Assembly (NCBI RefSeq): GCF_026745355.1
Contig: NC_079207.1
Coordinates: forward strand, 37,040,421 to 37,104,420
From: Beta vulgaris subsp. vulgaris
Taxonomy: Eukaryota > Streptophyta > Magnoliopsida > Caryophyllales > Amaranthaceae
Length of the DNA: 64,000 nucleotides
Direction of reading: 5' to 3'
Below are positions 22,401 to 32,766 of this stretch, piece after piece. The notes below the pieces were generated by a model, which did no database searches, was not told where the DNA came from, and saw nothing but the letters and a program-made list of their open reading frames with translations. The translations under genes were made by a program, and so were the position numbers. The stretch's first letter is position 1. Every line of letters starts with the position of its first letter.

Positions 22401-23602
22401 AATGACCACTTGGGTCTTGAAACAAACAAGCCTTTAAGGGCACAAAACACACCTCTATGGGTGGAAAACAAAGAAGATAACCATTATGGGTTGGAGGTTA
22501 AAGTCATAAGACTATCAAATTTAGAACCTAGCAAAGTAGGCTTTGAGCAAAAGAGATCACAATGGATCTTTGAACAAAACAGAGAAATGATCACTCAACA
22601 GGGATCACAGAGAAAATTCAAAGAAACAACTCAGTAGATAAACTGAATTCAGATGATGAAAAGAAGAATTTCAGAGAAGAAGAGTTTAGAGAAATTTCAG
22701 ATGATCAACGAATTCAGAGAGATTTCACAGATTTTCAGATTAAGATTCAACAATTTCAGAGAATATTCATATAAGAGAATGCAATTTTCAGAGATATTTC
22801 AGAGATTATTTGCAAATTTCAGAAGATTCTCGGAGAAATATTACCAGAAATGTCGAAATGATGAACTGCAGAGAAGAAGATACTTGAATTATTAAATGCC
22901 ATAAGTTGGCTTTATTAGCAGCAGCAACAAACATATTAGCAACAAACAGTAGAAGAAGTAGCAGCTTTAGAAGAAGCATCATCAGCAGAGGATGCATTAG
23001 CAGCATGCATAGAAGGGACTACTTGAGTCTGTGGCTTATCTTCAACACACTATAACCCATTTGTCAAGCTACCAAGAAGAATTGGCTGCTTGTTTTTCAT
23101 CATCTACCTTGTAGCAGCAGCACCACCCATATTTCCCAAATGGATTCAGAACATTCCAGCGTGAAAGCATTCGAAGCAACTTTGTTCTTGCTTCTACACA
23201 AACTCCAAATTTGTTTCAACCAACCCTGTTGGGAATCAGAATACCCAATTCAAGAACATCCCATTCAATAATTCGCAAGAATTCGAAAATTCAAGAATAA
23301 TTTTAGGTTTCTAGGATAGAGAACAAGATTAACGAAACCCTAGAATTTAGGGAAGGTTTTGCAAATCTGCAATAATCACAAAAGAACACCACAAAATCAA
23401 TCGAATTGAATATGAATCTAAAGAAAAATGGTTGACAAATATAAGGATCAGATGATCAATTGAGGAACAATCAACTAAAATTCGCACACAAGAAATCAAA
23501 ACTTCGACGGGAAAATTTTTAGGGAAACTGACAAAGTGAGATGAAAATTTGTGGGATTTTGAAGAGAAATTTGCGGAAGAAATTGAGCTAGGATTCGATC
23601 CT

Positions 23603-23614
23603 GCTCTGATACCA
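23603..23614 (-). promoter_or_regulatory. Primer-binding site of the small LTR element
   Basis: Reads TGGTATCAGAGC on the minus strand, complementary to the initiator Met tRNA 3' end, and abuts the 5' LTR; this fixes the orientation. Confidence 0.9.
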
Positions 23615-23848
23615 TGTTAAAATTGAGAGGTTAAGGAGGGAAGAAGAAGAAAAGAGTAGCCATTGTTGTTGAGCTTTGATTTTTGAACAAAGAGAGGAGA
23701 GAGAAAGGAAAAATACAGAGATTCTATTATTCAGATGTGTATTAAAATGAGTACAAATACATGTATTTATAACTACTAATCTAATAACAAACTAACTAAA
23801 ATTAAGGAAACTAACTAACAAACTTATACTAAACTATATATTCCAACA
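23615..23848 (-). repeat. 5' LTR of the small non-autonomous LTR element
   Basis: 234 bp; pairs with 21398-21631 and is followed by the TSD copy CTAAC. Confidence 0.9.
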
Positions 23849-24669
23849 CTAACCAAACGTACTTCAACTAACACTAGTGGGGAACGGGGAAGGAGGCACT
23901 TAAACTAAACTTGATCCTAAACAGGGGGACCGGGAAGGGGATATTTAGACTTAACCACCTTGAACCTAGACTAGGGGAGCGGGGAAGGGGAACCTATACC
24001 TAAAACACCTTAAAAACCTAGAAGCCGGGAACGGGGAGGGAATGCCTAGATCTAGAACCACTAAGCTTGAACAGGAACTGGGGGAAGGGAAACGCTTGGC
24101 CAAGAAAGCTGGGGAGCGAGGTGTCGCGCAAGCCGAACAGGGGTGGGGAACTAGGACACAAAACAAACCGAACTAACGTGGGAACACAGAAAAAAGGATG
24201 ATGGACAGGGGAGGCATGAAGAGAGACACGAAGGAGAGGGACACAAGGGAGGACCAATCCGAAAAATCGACGGTATGGGAGGAGGAAGAACACGGGAAGG
24301 GTGAAGAACACGGGGAGGAGACGAAAAGCAAACGACGACAGGGGAGGGGGAAACAGACACGAAAAGCAAACAACGACAGAGGAGGGGAGCAGGCTTGCCG
24401 GCAACTTGGTGAGCGGCGCGCGCTTTGACCGGCTAATGGCAAGCCTACTCCGAAGCGGCGCTTGAAGAGAAGGGTGTTAGGTTTAGGGTTTGTAGAGAGG
24501 TTTATATATAGAGTGAAACTTTTTTATGTTATTTCAATATTGAACATATGTCTAAGAGTTTAAAAAAAAACACTTCTTAGGTTATTATGTTACTATAAAA
24601 AGTGCAATTGATGGGAATATCCCCTATCTAGCTATCCCACCCTTAAATCTCTTTTAGAGCGCAATGAAT

Positions 24670-26231
24670 AACGAGATGTTCAAGCCTTCTATGAGTTGTG
24701 GTGGTTCACAATACTTCAAAAATTTGGTTTCGTAGCTCAAGCTTAGGGGCGAGGCAAACATAACGAGGGAGGGGGGGGCTATACACTCTCTTACAATTGG
24801 ACCCTTCATATGTAGTTCATAAAATCTATAAAATTCTCAATTAAAAAAATGTACTTTAATATTAAAAATAATATCTAATTACATCATATTAAAATAATCT
24901 AAACATATCTACTTAAAAAGTGTCGCTCTTTTCGCACAGTTATAAGCAAAATCAGCAACAACACATTGTACATTCAATATGGGAGGAAAGAGAGTTGGAA
25001 AAAAAAAGCAAATATCACTTGAAAATTGCAAAAAAAATAAATATGGGAGGATGAGTAGAAATTAATGACAAAAAGTTGGGAGGAGAGAGAGTTGAAAAAA
25101 AGAGTAGCCATTAATGGGGAAATTGGGAATACGAAGCAGCAAAAAAAACCTGTGCGTGGATGGTAATTAATTTGGTAAGTCATATGAGGACTTTTCCAAA
25201 GTTGTTGAAACAAAAAAAAAAAAAAGAATTTACTCCTACCAAGGATTGAACCCGCAACCTTGTTTCCCATCCCTATTCTACCGCATATACTGCATGCGCC
25301 AAGAACCACCCCTGCTCAAGCTAAAGCATCCCTCCCCAAAAGGTCCTGTTTCGTAGTCCTAAATCTGCTTATGCCTGTTGTGCACACACAGGCCCACGCA
25401 GCCACGCCTAGATTCGATATGCGCTTTTGTAGCTAATAGTCAAGAGTCTTTCTTTCAAAGAAAAGTCTTGCTTGTGCATGCTACACACACAAACCTCAAT
25501 TCGCACTTCAGTTGCACCACATAGAGAGAGTGCCCCACATCACAATGTCAAAATAGTCTAACCATGGCACTAAAAATTCTTTGGTGATCTTCTTCATGCA
25601 TAAGCTTTATATCATATAACACAATGTAGTTATAAGTTAATTTACCTTACACCCATTGAAGATAAGAATTTGTGTATCCAAATGTCTGAAAAAGAAACAT
25701 ACAAGAAGACATAACTACATTTTGTTGAGACTTAAAAATTATCAATGTATGGTCGAAACTAAAATTCGATTTGTGAATAGAATGGAGATGTATTATTCCA
25801 TCGATCATTATAAATGACTTGATCTACGACCTAAATGGTTAAAAATTGTACGTTTTTTTTAGGAACAAAAATTGTTACTTTTTGGAATTACGTTTGCAAG
25901 GAAAAGAATTGGGAAAGGGAAAGAAAATTGGTTAAGCAAACCCATCTATGTATATAAAATAATCATATAACTAAGTAATTCACTAAAATCTCCAATGATT
26001 AGCCTTGTTTAAAAATGCCTTGAGAAAACAAATTTATCAAATCGGCAAACAAATGAAAATAATCCCTGAAAGAACGTCCATCAAAGTGAAGCCAAAGAAA
26101 GCACAATGGGTTGGAAATTCCATTACCAACATATACACGATAAAAAAAACTAGCAGACGAATAACAATCCTTAACATGGACAAAATAAACAATGAAATGA
26201 GTTGGAGAGTGTAAGAAATGCAAAAGGAAAT
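24670..26231. other. Intergenic stretch; no gene recognised
   Basis: Low-complexity A-runs and several short open frames without recognisable motifs. The segment around 25230-25310 (ACCAAGGATTGAACCC..., then GCATGCGCCAAGAACC) has a wording often seen in eroded plant repeats. A 69-codon frame at 26005-26214 is Lys/Ile-rich and not recognised. Confidence 0.4.
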
Positions 26232-26549
26232 TGAAAAGAACCAGACACTCAAGGTTGATTTTTAATCTGGAAATCAATTCCCAGTTTTCTTGTTTCTCTC
26301 TTGCTTCAAGTTTGAAGCTTTCAGTGTAAAAATATATTACAAAAGCCTGCGGCTGTTTATCTACATATCTCTCTATTTATACAAGGAACTACTATTCTAC
26401 CCTAGGATAAAGGAATGTGCTATACTAAAAGACAACAGCCAATAAAACAAGAAAACGGCTAGGATCAAAATAGGGATCAGTGCCAAAAAGAACAAAAAGA
26501 CAAAAAAGATATTTTGGAGAATTAATAAAATATATAGAGACATTCAATA
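26232..26549 (-). repeat. 3' LTR of the young copia element
   Basis: 318 bp, TATTGAATG...TTTTCA on the minus strand; contains CTCTATTTATACAAGG read on the plus strand near 26370-26385. Pairs with 31046-31363. Confidence 0.93.
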
Positions 26550-26557
26550 TGCCCCCC

Positions 26558-29500
26558 TCAAGTTGGACTGGTGGTAATCAGGCCCAACTTGAAACTCAGA
26601 TGCTTATGTTGTTGCTCACTAAGACATTTAGTCATGATGTCTGCCAATTGTAGAAAGGACTTCACATGTAACACATTAAGGAACCCAGTAGTGAGATGTT
26701 CACGAACATAGTGGCAATCTACTTTGAGGTGCTTGGTCCTTTCATGGAAGATAGGATTTTGAGCAAGATAAATGGCAGACTTATTATCACAAAACAGATC
26801 AATAGGTTGAGGAACATGAAGCCCAAGATCAGTGAGGATCCCTTCTAGCCAAACCAGCTCACTGGTAGTCTGAGACATACACCTATACTCAGCCTCAGTA
26901 GAGGACTTAGAAACAGTCTTTTGCTTTTTTGTTTTCCAGGAAATGAGAGAGTGGCCTAAAAAAACACAGTAACCTGTTAAGGATCTAGCACTGAAGGCAC
27001 GGTTACCCCAATCTGAGTCACAGAAGCCAGTCAATTTGAGATCAGACTCAGCTGAGTAAAACAGGCCTTGATTGATTGTGCCTGATAAATTTTTAATAAC
27101 ATGAATAGCAGCCTGAAGGTGTGGTTTTCTAGGTGTAGTCATGAATTGACTAAGTTGCTGGACTGAGAAAGAAATGTCAGGCCGAGTTAGATTCAAGTGT
27201 AGGAGCTTCCCTATGATGCTTCTGTAAAATTCTGGATCTTCTAGGATAGCTCCTTCATCAGTAGATAATTTGATGCCTTTAGGAAAGGGACACTTCACAG
27301 GTTTGCAAGTATCAGTCCCTGTACTCTTCAGAATGTCTATGATGAATTTCCTTTGGTGTAGCATCAGACCTTGGTTATTTCTTGCCACTTCTATTCCAAG
27401 AAAATATTTCATGAGTCCTAGATCTTTGATGGTGAAAGCAACATCTAGAGCTTCCTTGATGATCTGAATTTCATCCTTGGCATTTCCTGTGATCAAGAGA
27501 TCATCAACATATACCAATATAAACACCCAATTCCCTTGAACTGCTTTAGAAAACAAGGAGTAGTCCTTTTTGGACTGAGTGTAGCCATGTTAAAGCAAGA
27601 ACTTGGTGAGTTCAAGATTCCACTGTCTGGAAGCTTGCTTGAAGCCATATAAGCTCCTTTTTAGCTTGCAAACTTGCCCCTCTGTAGCTTGTACATAGCC
27701 CTTTGGTGGCTTCATGTAAACTTCTTCATCTAGATATCCATGCAGAAATGCATTGTTGATGTCTAGATGATGTAATGGCCATCTCTTGATGGTAGCAAGG
27801 GCAATCAAAGTTCTTACAGATGTGAACTTTGCAACAAGAGAGAAAGTGTGCTTGTAGTCTTTTCCTTCTATCTGCTTGTCACCTCTGGCCACAAGTCTGG
27901 CTTTCAATCTATTAATGTCACCATTGGGCTTGAATTTAATTTTATAAACCCATTTGCTATCAATAGCTTGCTTTCCCTCAGGTAATGTAGTCAGATCCCA
28001 GGTGTGATTGGTGTCCAAAGCATGTAGCTCTTCTTGCATGGCTTGAACCCATCCTTCATCTCTGGCTGCTTCTGTATAGTGTAGAGGTTCCCTTACTCTG
28101 AGCACATTGTTCAGGTAGCTTAGATATCCTTCATCAAAGTCCTTTGTTTTCCTGATTTCCTCTATAACACTGCAGGAGGAAGTCTGGCTAGTTGCTGCAG
28201 TGCTTTTTCCTGGGAGATCATAGACATAGTCTTTGTATTTTGAAGGCACCTCTGCTTGCCTTCCAGATTTCCTAGGAACAACAGCCTCCTCATTGTGGTC
28301 TGTGTGAGTATGAGGACTCTCATCAGTTAGATCAGGTTCCACCTGTTCTTCATCTGCAAAAACATGCTCACTGGTTCCTTCATCATCTATTGGATGAAGG
28401 GTATTAGTGATTTCACTTGGGCAAATAAGTGCATCATCATCATTTGGTGATGCATTTTCTATGACAAAAGGACCAGGTGTTGTTTTATTTAAAAGAAAAG
28501 GAAAGATATTTTCTTTAAAAACAACATCTCTACTTACAAAAATTTCTTTGGTAGCTAAATTCATCACTTTGTACCCCTTTTGGCAATATGGGTAGCCCAA
28601 CATGACACATCTAATAGCCCTTGGGGCAAATTTGTCACTAGGTTTCTTATGAGGGCTTGCATAACATAGACAACCAATCATCTTTAGATGCTCATAATCT
28701 GGTTCCTTCTTGGTTAACCTTTTATAAGGTGTATCCCAGTTAATAACAACACTAGGCATAAGGTTTATTAAGTGTGTGGCTGCAAGAATGCATTCTCCCC
28801 ACAAATAATTTGGCATTCCAGCATGTAAGTTTAGAGCTCTTGCTGTTTCAAGCAAGAACCTGTGCTTTCTTTCCACTCTTGCATTTTGTTGTGGAACTCC
28901 TGCAACACTTCTTTGATGTGTAATACCTCTTTCATGAAACATTTGTCTACATTCTGTTTGGAAGATTTCTGTCCCATTGTCACTTCTAAGGGTTTTTACC
29001 TTAGTATCAAAATGATTTTCAACATGCACAAAAAAATTTAGTAAAGTGCTCTTTACCTGTTCTTTATTGGACAACAATTGTGTCCAAGTAACCCTACTGT
29101 GGTCATCCACAATAGTAAGGAAGTAACTTGCACCTGTCAAAGACTTAGTCCTATATGGACCCCATAAATCCACATGTATTAATTCAAAAACATGAGAAGC
29201 AATAGATTTACTAATAGTGAAAGGCAGTTTGTGATGCTTAGCAAGAGAGCAAGTATCACAGAAAAATTCTTTAAGGTTCTTACAATTGCATAGAGTTATA
29301 TGTTGCATTTTTGACAATGAAACATGCCCTAGTCTACCATGAAGGAGCTCTAAGTTAGCTACATTATTACAGTTCATCTTAGTTTCAGCATTAGCAAATT
29401 TCAGTAAGACTTCAGCATTCTTCTTCACACCATCTGTGTCTCTCTGCAGCTTATAGAGATCACTCTCCCTTTTTCCAAGAAAAACAGTTCTTCTAATGGA

Positions 29501-30976
29501 AAGGTCCTGTAAGATGCATCCATGGTTGTTAAAAATCATCTGAAACTTTCTATCTTGTAAGAGTTTGGCAACAGATAATAAGTTGTGATGAAAATCAGAA
29601 ATATAAAGAACATTCTTTAGAGTGATGTCATGATTTATCATAACATCACCTATTTCACTCACAATTTTGACACTTCCATCTGGAAGTCCTACTCTTATCT
29701 TACCTTTCAAGGCCTTTATATTGGATAGCAAGTTCCTGTTACCTGTCATGTGGTCACTGGCTCCAGAATCAATGAGCCAGCATCCAATCTCAGCATTAAT
29801 TTTGTTCACAACATTATTTGAAATGCTAAGTTTACCTGCAAAGTTTGCTTGACTGCTACTTGCTCCACCCTGCTTCTCTGCTATAGCCTTGATGACTTCT
29901 TGAACAAGAGTGTTCATAAGATTGTTGTCCTGCTTCTCTCCATTTCCTTCTTGATCCTGAGTTGTGTAGTCCAGTGGGTTGTCTTGCATGATATTCCTTG
30001 TATCCTTCACCATGTTGGCAACACTCTTAAATTGTTCAGGGCCCTTCTTATACCATTCTGGGTACCCAACAATCTGAAAACATTCCTCCTTGTTGTGACA
30101 TTTCTTTCCACAATGTTCACAAACTCTTGTCATCTTCTCCATCTTGAATTGTTTGTAATAGTCTTTCTTCTGGAAATTCTTTAACAACCCCAAACTTCTG
30201 CTTTGCACTTGTCTGTTCACAGCCAAAGCACTAGCCTCCAGTGCTGCTGTCATCTCCCCTGTAATTTGTTTTTGCCTCTCTATATGGAGCACCAAATTAT
30301 AGGCCTTGTTCACTGTTATCAAAGGATCAGTGCTTAAGAGATTGGACTTCATCTGATCATATCCTGTGTTAAGCCCCATGACAAACTTTATCAACTTCTC
30401 TGTAGCTTGTAATTCCATTACTCTTTTTGCAAGTTCACAGCTACACTTCAACATTGCTCCACATGTGCAATCTGGTATCCCTTCCAAGTCTCCAATCTGG
30501 TCCCAAATGCTCTTGAGTCTGCAGTAATACTCACTTACACTAAGATTGTTCTGCTGTAACTCCCATAAATCCTTCTTGAGAGCAAAAAGTTGTGGAGCGT
30601 TTGTCTGAGCATACCTCTCAATAATTTCTTCCCAAAGATGCTTGGTTGATTGCATATTTACCAAGCTTCTTGCTACATCAGGTTTCATGGTTGCCAAAAG
30701 CCATGATCTAACCATATAATCACACCTCTCCCATTTCTTAACTTCTTCTTCTCCAGCAGTAGGTTTAGGATGCTTTCCTCCAAGAAAACCCAGCTTATTC
30801 TTAGCTCCTAAGGCTATTCTAATGCTTTTACTCCAGTTCATGAAGTTTGTTCCATCAAAGATGATGCTTCCTAATGGTGTAGACCCATTATCATTCACTG
30901 CTATGAATAGAGGGTCTTTATAAGGATTTGCATTGGCATTTTCATTACCAGTTTGCTCATCCTTATCTTTAGCCAT
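26558..30976 (-). pseudogene. Gag-Pol polyprotein of the young copia element, one nonsense codon in RT
   Basis: One frame of 1473 codons runs from ATG at 30976 to the stop at 26558, broken only by TAA at 27592-27590. Domains in order: Gag core (residues ~35-230, FDGTNFMNWSKSIRIALGAKNK), zinc knuckle CEHCGKKCHNKEEC (~285-298), protease CWLIDSGASDHMTG (~398-411), pre-integrase LLHGRLGHVSLSKM, integrase core beginning HVDLWGPY (~600) with TIVDDHSRVTW, and RT with HLDINNAFLHGYLDEEVYM (~1070). After the stop the RT catalytic motif YVDDLLITG and the copia RNase H (CDSDWGNRAFSARSLTGYC, ...KSSTEAEYR) follow. The polyprotein makes virus-like particles, copies the RNA and integrates the cDNA. The stop separates RT from its catalytic box, so this copy is inactive unless the stop is read through. 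It ends only 8 bp before the 3' LTR. Confidence 0.93.
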
Positions 30977-31033
30977 CTCTCAACAATGAAACTTTGAGCC
31001 TCTGAAACTTTTAAGGAAACTTTGATAACCACA

Positions 31034-31045
31034 GCTCTGATACCA
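31034..31045 (-). promoter_or_regulatory. Primer-binding site of the young copia element
   Basis: TGGTATCAGAGC on the minus strand, abutting the 5' LTR at 31046; matches initiator Met tRNA. Confidence 0.92.
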
Positions 31046-31363
31046 TGAAAAGAATCAGACACTCAAGGTTGATTTTTAATCTGGAAATCAATTCCCAGTT
31101 TTCTTGTTTCTCTCTTGCTTCAAGTTTGAAGCTTTCAGTGTAAAAATATATTACAAAAGCCTGCGGCTGTTTATCTACATATCTCTCTATTTATACAAGG
31201 AACTACTATTCTACCCTAGGATAAAGGAATGTGCTGTACTAAAAGACATCAGCCAATAAAACAAGAAAACGGCTAGGATCAAAATAGGGATCAGTGCTAA
31301 AAAGAACAAAAAGACAAAAAAGATATTTTGGAGAATTAATAAAATATATAGACACATTCAATA
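31046..31363 (-). repeat. 5' LTR of the young copia element
   Basis: 318 bp. Differences from the 3' LTR include AATCAGAC/AACCAGAC, GCTGTAC/GCTATAC and GACATCAG/GACAACAG (plus-strand wording). Confidence 0.93.
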
Positions 31364-31368
31364 GAAAC

Positions 31369-31638
31369 TATGCCAAAATGACAAATCACAAGTTTGTGGG
31401 TAAGGAACATGCAGGTAATAGTAATTCTGAAAATGTGAGATGAGTACCACAGTATTTGATAGCAACTGCAGTTAAAGAGACAACTATAGGAAGTAAAGTT
31501 GATAGAAAACTGAGGTAATTGCACGAGTCCAACAACGAAGTAGTAACTAGTAATATTGAAGTTAACAATTGAAAGATAGTACTAAAAGGGAAGCAAACCC
31601 ATAACTAGAAAGTAAGAAAACAAGAAAAGGCCAAAGCA
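31369..31638. other. Short intergenic stretch between the copia element and the small MULE
   Basis: AT-rich sequence with two overlapping short minus-strand frames; nothing recognised. Confidence 0.4.
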
Positions 31639-31647
31639 TAACCATTA

Positions 31648-32757
31648 GGATTTTTTGGTTAAAACACCCTTATGTTTGGTGATTTTTAAAACAATCCCCC
31701 TTTTGTTTTTTTTTTTTTTGAAATGAACCCCCAAACGTTTTATAAATTTTTTGGTTGCACCCCCAAAACCTAACTTCCGTCAAATCCAGACGTTTGTGGG
31801 ACCACTCATCCCCAAATCAGGATATTCCCTCTCTCACAACGGTCATTTTCCGCCACCCCACAATTGAAGCTGCTAATCCAAAATTTCGAACGGAAAATTG
31901 CAATTCCACTCTCAATTGACAATTCCTGACATCCTTCAAATCAAGTAAGTGTTACATTCATTTATAGCGTTAAATTTTGGGTAATTTTGCGATTCTAGGT
32001 TTATTTGCTTATTTTAATTTGGGTTAATTGTTCAATTAGGGTTATGGCGAACCAATGCAATTGCCAATTCCTCCTAAGATTTGAAGTCATGGATGCATGA
32101 CAATCGTGGGAGGAGTTTTTGTGCCTGCAAATTCTAAGGTGTTCATACTGGAAAAAAGGGTGTGGATTCTTTGGATGGGTTGACAAGAATTAGGAGGAGT
32201 GATGAGGTTGTTACACATGAAGTGGTGCTGGAGAAGAGGTTGTTGACACATGAAGTAACGTTTTAAAGACTGAAATCGCAAGGATTCAAGACACTAAGCC
32301 AAAGGTGGAAATTTGTTGGTGTTGAACAAAAAATCAGGGAGCATCAAAAAGGCAAAAGGCACCAGTCTCCATGATGACGAGTGAGAGAGTGAGTGCTGGA
32401 TGAGAGAGATTGAAAGAGAAGATGAAAGGGTGTAGATGATGACAAGAAAGAGATGCTGAATTTCTGGTACTGAAACAAGTGAAAGAGATGAAATCAGAAA
32501 CGAAGGAATTAAATAAGAGAGATGAAGAGGTTAGTTGAAGGGTTTTATTACCCAAGGATACAAATGTCATTTCACGCAACATTTGGGAGGGAAAATGGAA
32601 AAAAGGCCCCACAAACGTCTGGATTTGACGGAAGTTAGGTTTTGGGGGTGCAACCAAAATTTTTATAAAACATTTGGGGGTTCATTTCAAAAAAAAAAAC
32701 AAAAGGGGGATTGTTTTAAAATTCACCAAACGTAAGGGTGTTTTAACCAAAAAATCC
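31648..32757. mobile_element. Small MULE with a perfect 9-bp TSD and a GRF zinc-finger relic
   Basis: Both ends read inward GGATTTTTTGGTTAAAACAC and the inverted repeats match for about 160 bp, with TAACTTCCGTCAAATCC included. TAACCATTA directly flanks both ends (31639-31647 and 32758-32766), the 9-bp target duplication of Mutator elements. Length is 1110 bp and there is no transposase. The interior on the plus strand has a decayed exon with GRF-type zinc-finger wording (separate entry). An unrelated TIR sequence shows it is a different family from the MULE at 4896-17003. Confidence 0.9.
32043..32190 (+). pseudogene. GRF-type zinc-finger gene fragment inside the small MULE
   Basis: ATG at 32044 (MANQCNCQ) follows a possible 5'-UTR intron (donor near 31947, TTCAATTAG acceptor near 32040). 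Reading across frames gives HDNRGRSFCACKF near 32096-32134 and then KKGCGFFGWVD near 32154-32188. GR-x-F...C and CGFFxW are the two halves of a GRF zinc finger. At least two frameshifts separate the pieces and stops follow at once, so it is dead. The signature is short but both halves occur in order with family-like spacing. Confidence 0.6.
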
Positions 32758-32766
32758 TAACCATTA

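Larger units (their letters stand above)
21398..23848 (-). mobile_element. Small non-autonomous LTR retrotransposon
   Basis: Two 234-bp LTRs (21398-21631 and 23615-23848) start TGTTAAAATTG and end CCAACA, differing at roughly a dozen positions. The TSD is CTAAC at 21393-21397 and 23849-23853. On the minus strand TGGTATCAGAGC (23614-23603), a tRNA-iMet primer site, adjoins the 5' LTR. A purine tract, GAGGGGCGA, adjoins the 3' LTR at 21640-21632. The 1983-bp interior encodes no pol. It includes a leader-like stretch with splice-like and start-like signals and a tandem-repeat block near 22270-22450. Size and content fit a small LARD or large TRIM dependent on a copia partner. Confidence 0.88.
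19402..24573 (-). mobile_element. Poly(A)-tailed retroposon hosting two later insertions
   Basis: A 13-bp TSD, TTCTTAGGTTATT, lies at 19389-19401 and 24574-24586. The left end is a T-run (poly(A) of a minus-strand insertion) preceded, on the minus strand, by a typical 3'-UTR-like sequence with TTTTAATCAATGCACG. The right end contains, on the minus strand, CTCTATATATAAACC (TATA-like) and AAACCCTAAACCTAACACCC, as in a plant promoter/5'-UTR. After subtracting the Harbinger element and the LTR element, about 1.57 kb remain, with no recognisable reverse transcriptase. It may be a non-autonomous LINE derivative or a retrocopied transcript. The GC-rich part 23880-24450 has long open frames on the minus strand, none recognised. 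Confidence 0.65.
26232..31363 (-). mobile_element. Young, nearly intact Ty1/copia retrotransposon with TA...CA LTR ends
   Basis: Two 318-bp LTRs (26232-26549 and 31046-31363) differ at about five positions (~98% alike). On the minus strand they start TATTGAATG and end TTTTCA. The primer site TGGTATCAGAGC lies at 31045-31034 and the purine tract GAGGGGGG just inside the 3' LTR (about 26553-26560). Flanks are GAAAT at 26227-26231 and GAAAC at 31364-31368, a TSD with one mismatch. The interior is a single long gag-pol frame with one stop. Confidence 0.93.

Noticed and set aside
22278..22637. 119-codon open frame in the small LTR element
   Set aside because: Lies on the strand opposite to the element and over tandem repeats; probably fortuitous.
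24018..24442. Four overlapping minus-strand frames, Pro/Ser/Phe-rich, in the GC-rich part of the retroposon
   Set aside because: Several phases are open at once because of base composition; no domain recognised. Kept only as a property of the retroposon.
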